This document shows positions 32,245 through 32,406 of a stretch of 32,406 bases of DNA, in pieces. Each line of letters begins with the position of its first letter. Position 1 is the first letter of the stretch. The DNA is from an uncultured Arenicella sp. (GTDB taxonomy: Bacteria; Pseudomonadota; Gammaproteobacteria; Arenicellales; Arenicellaceae), in contig CALKRK010000147.1 in the NCBI GenBank assembly GCA_937989675.1, positions 1 through 32,406 on the forward strand, read 5' to 3'. The notes under the pieces were generated by a model. The model did not search any database. It saw only the letters and a program-made list of their open reading frames with translations, and was not told where the DNA came from. The translations under genes and the position numbers were made by a program.

Positions 32245-32406
32245 TTAAGACGGTAAGTCTGCAACCAAACGAATTGACGTCGTGAGTTCTTCAAGTTGAA
32301 AGTGTGGTTTGAGGAAAACCGTGGCTCGGTACGAACCCGGCCGGCCTGGTACATCCGACACCGCGACCCTAGCTTGGCGCAATGGATAGCGTGCTTTCAC
32401 TTCTTG
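32245..32406 (-). CDS. tssC: T6SS sheath protein TssC, C-terminal part only
   Basis: Translating the minus strand from the window edge gives 53 residues and a TAA at 32247-32245. The segments PLRQARVAVSDVPGRPGSYR and AFLKPHFQLEELTTSIRLVA-like (here TVFLKPHFQLEELTTSIRLV) are the conserved C-terminus of TssC (VipB), which interlocks with TssB in the contractile sheath and is where the ATPase TssH acts on it in partnership with TssB. The N-terminal part lies beyond the right edge. This confirms that the operon continues upstream, where tssB should be found. Confidence 0.92.
   Translation of the reverse strand, partial: QEVKARYPLRQARVAVSDVPGRPGSYRATVFLKPHFQLEELTTSIRLVADLPS

Noticed and set aside
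1-32406. CRISPR arrays, tRNA or rRNA genes, insertion sequences, phage attachment sites
   Set aside because: No regularly spaced repeats, cloverleaf-like segments, transposase frames or terminal repeats were recognised when reading both strands by eye.

Overview
The window is dominated by one long minus-strand type VI secretion system (T6SS) operon from a Gram-negative proteobacterium. Transcription enters from beyond the right edge and runs leftward. Outer-membrane lipoproteins, a YadA-like outer-membrane anchor, AraC/GlxA regulators and a sigma-54 activator all point to a gammaproteobacterium. Moderate base composition and family mix suggest a marine or environmental lineage, but the species cannot be named from the sequence.

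Layout. (1) 1-3,932 is an ordinary chromosomal flank: the 3' part of an AraC-type regulator (+), an HD-domain hydrolase (-), a small DUF6010-type membrane protein (-), a GlxA-like regulator (+) and an M48 metalloprotease lipoprotein (-). (2) 3,933-4,417 is a non-coding gap with a palindromic promoter candidate, a 12-bp palindrome and a 12-bp direct repeat. (3) 4,418-5,785 (+) encodes a sigma-54 enhancer-binding protein with an intact GAFTGA loop, the likely T6SS activator. (4) 5,811-7,801 holds a small YadA-anchor surface protein (-) and a SPOR-type membrane protein (+). (5) 7,812-13,570 (-) is the accessory tail of the T6SS operon: a doubtful ORF, a protein with a highly basic C-terminus, a protein with a clan-CD-like His-Gly / Ser-Cys pair, an Ala/Gly-rich protein, and a large degenerate-methyltransferase/TPR/GNAT protein. 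(6) 13,608-32,406 (-) is the core machine. Read in the direction of transcription it is tssC (partial), hcp, tssE, tssF, tssG, vgrG, DUF2169-pentapeptide, pentapeptide, DUF3540, PAAR-like DUF4150, tssJ, tssK, tssL, tssM, tssA.

How the genes fit together. TssJ-TssL-TssM form the envelope-spanning complex. TssK-TssE-TssF-TssG with VgrG form the baseplate, TssA primes assembly, Hcp forms the tube and TssC is half of the sheath. The block between tssG and tssJ (VgrG, DUF2169-pentapeptide, second pentapeptide, DUF3540, PAAR-like) is a spike-loading cassette whose genes overlap or nearly touch. tssB and the recycling ATPase tssH/clpV are not seen; tssH is absent from the tssG-vgrG position it often occupies, so it is probably off-window.

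The least described part is the tail beyond tssA (8,316-13,570). These four genes resemble no core Tss protein. One shows the two sequence signatures of caspase-like (clan CD) cysteine peptidases and another joins a degenerate MidA-like methyltransferase fold to TPRs and an acetyltransferase. They are the best candidates here for new effectors or a new accessory system, but this is inference from motifs and position.
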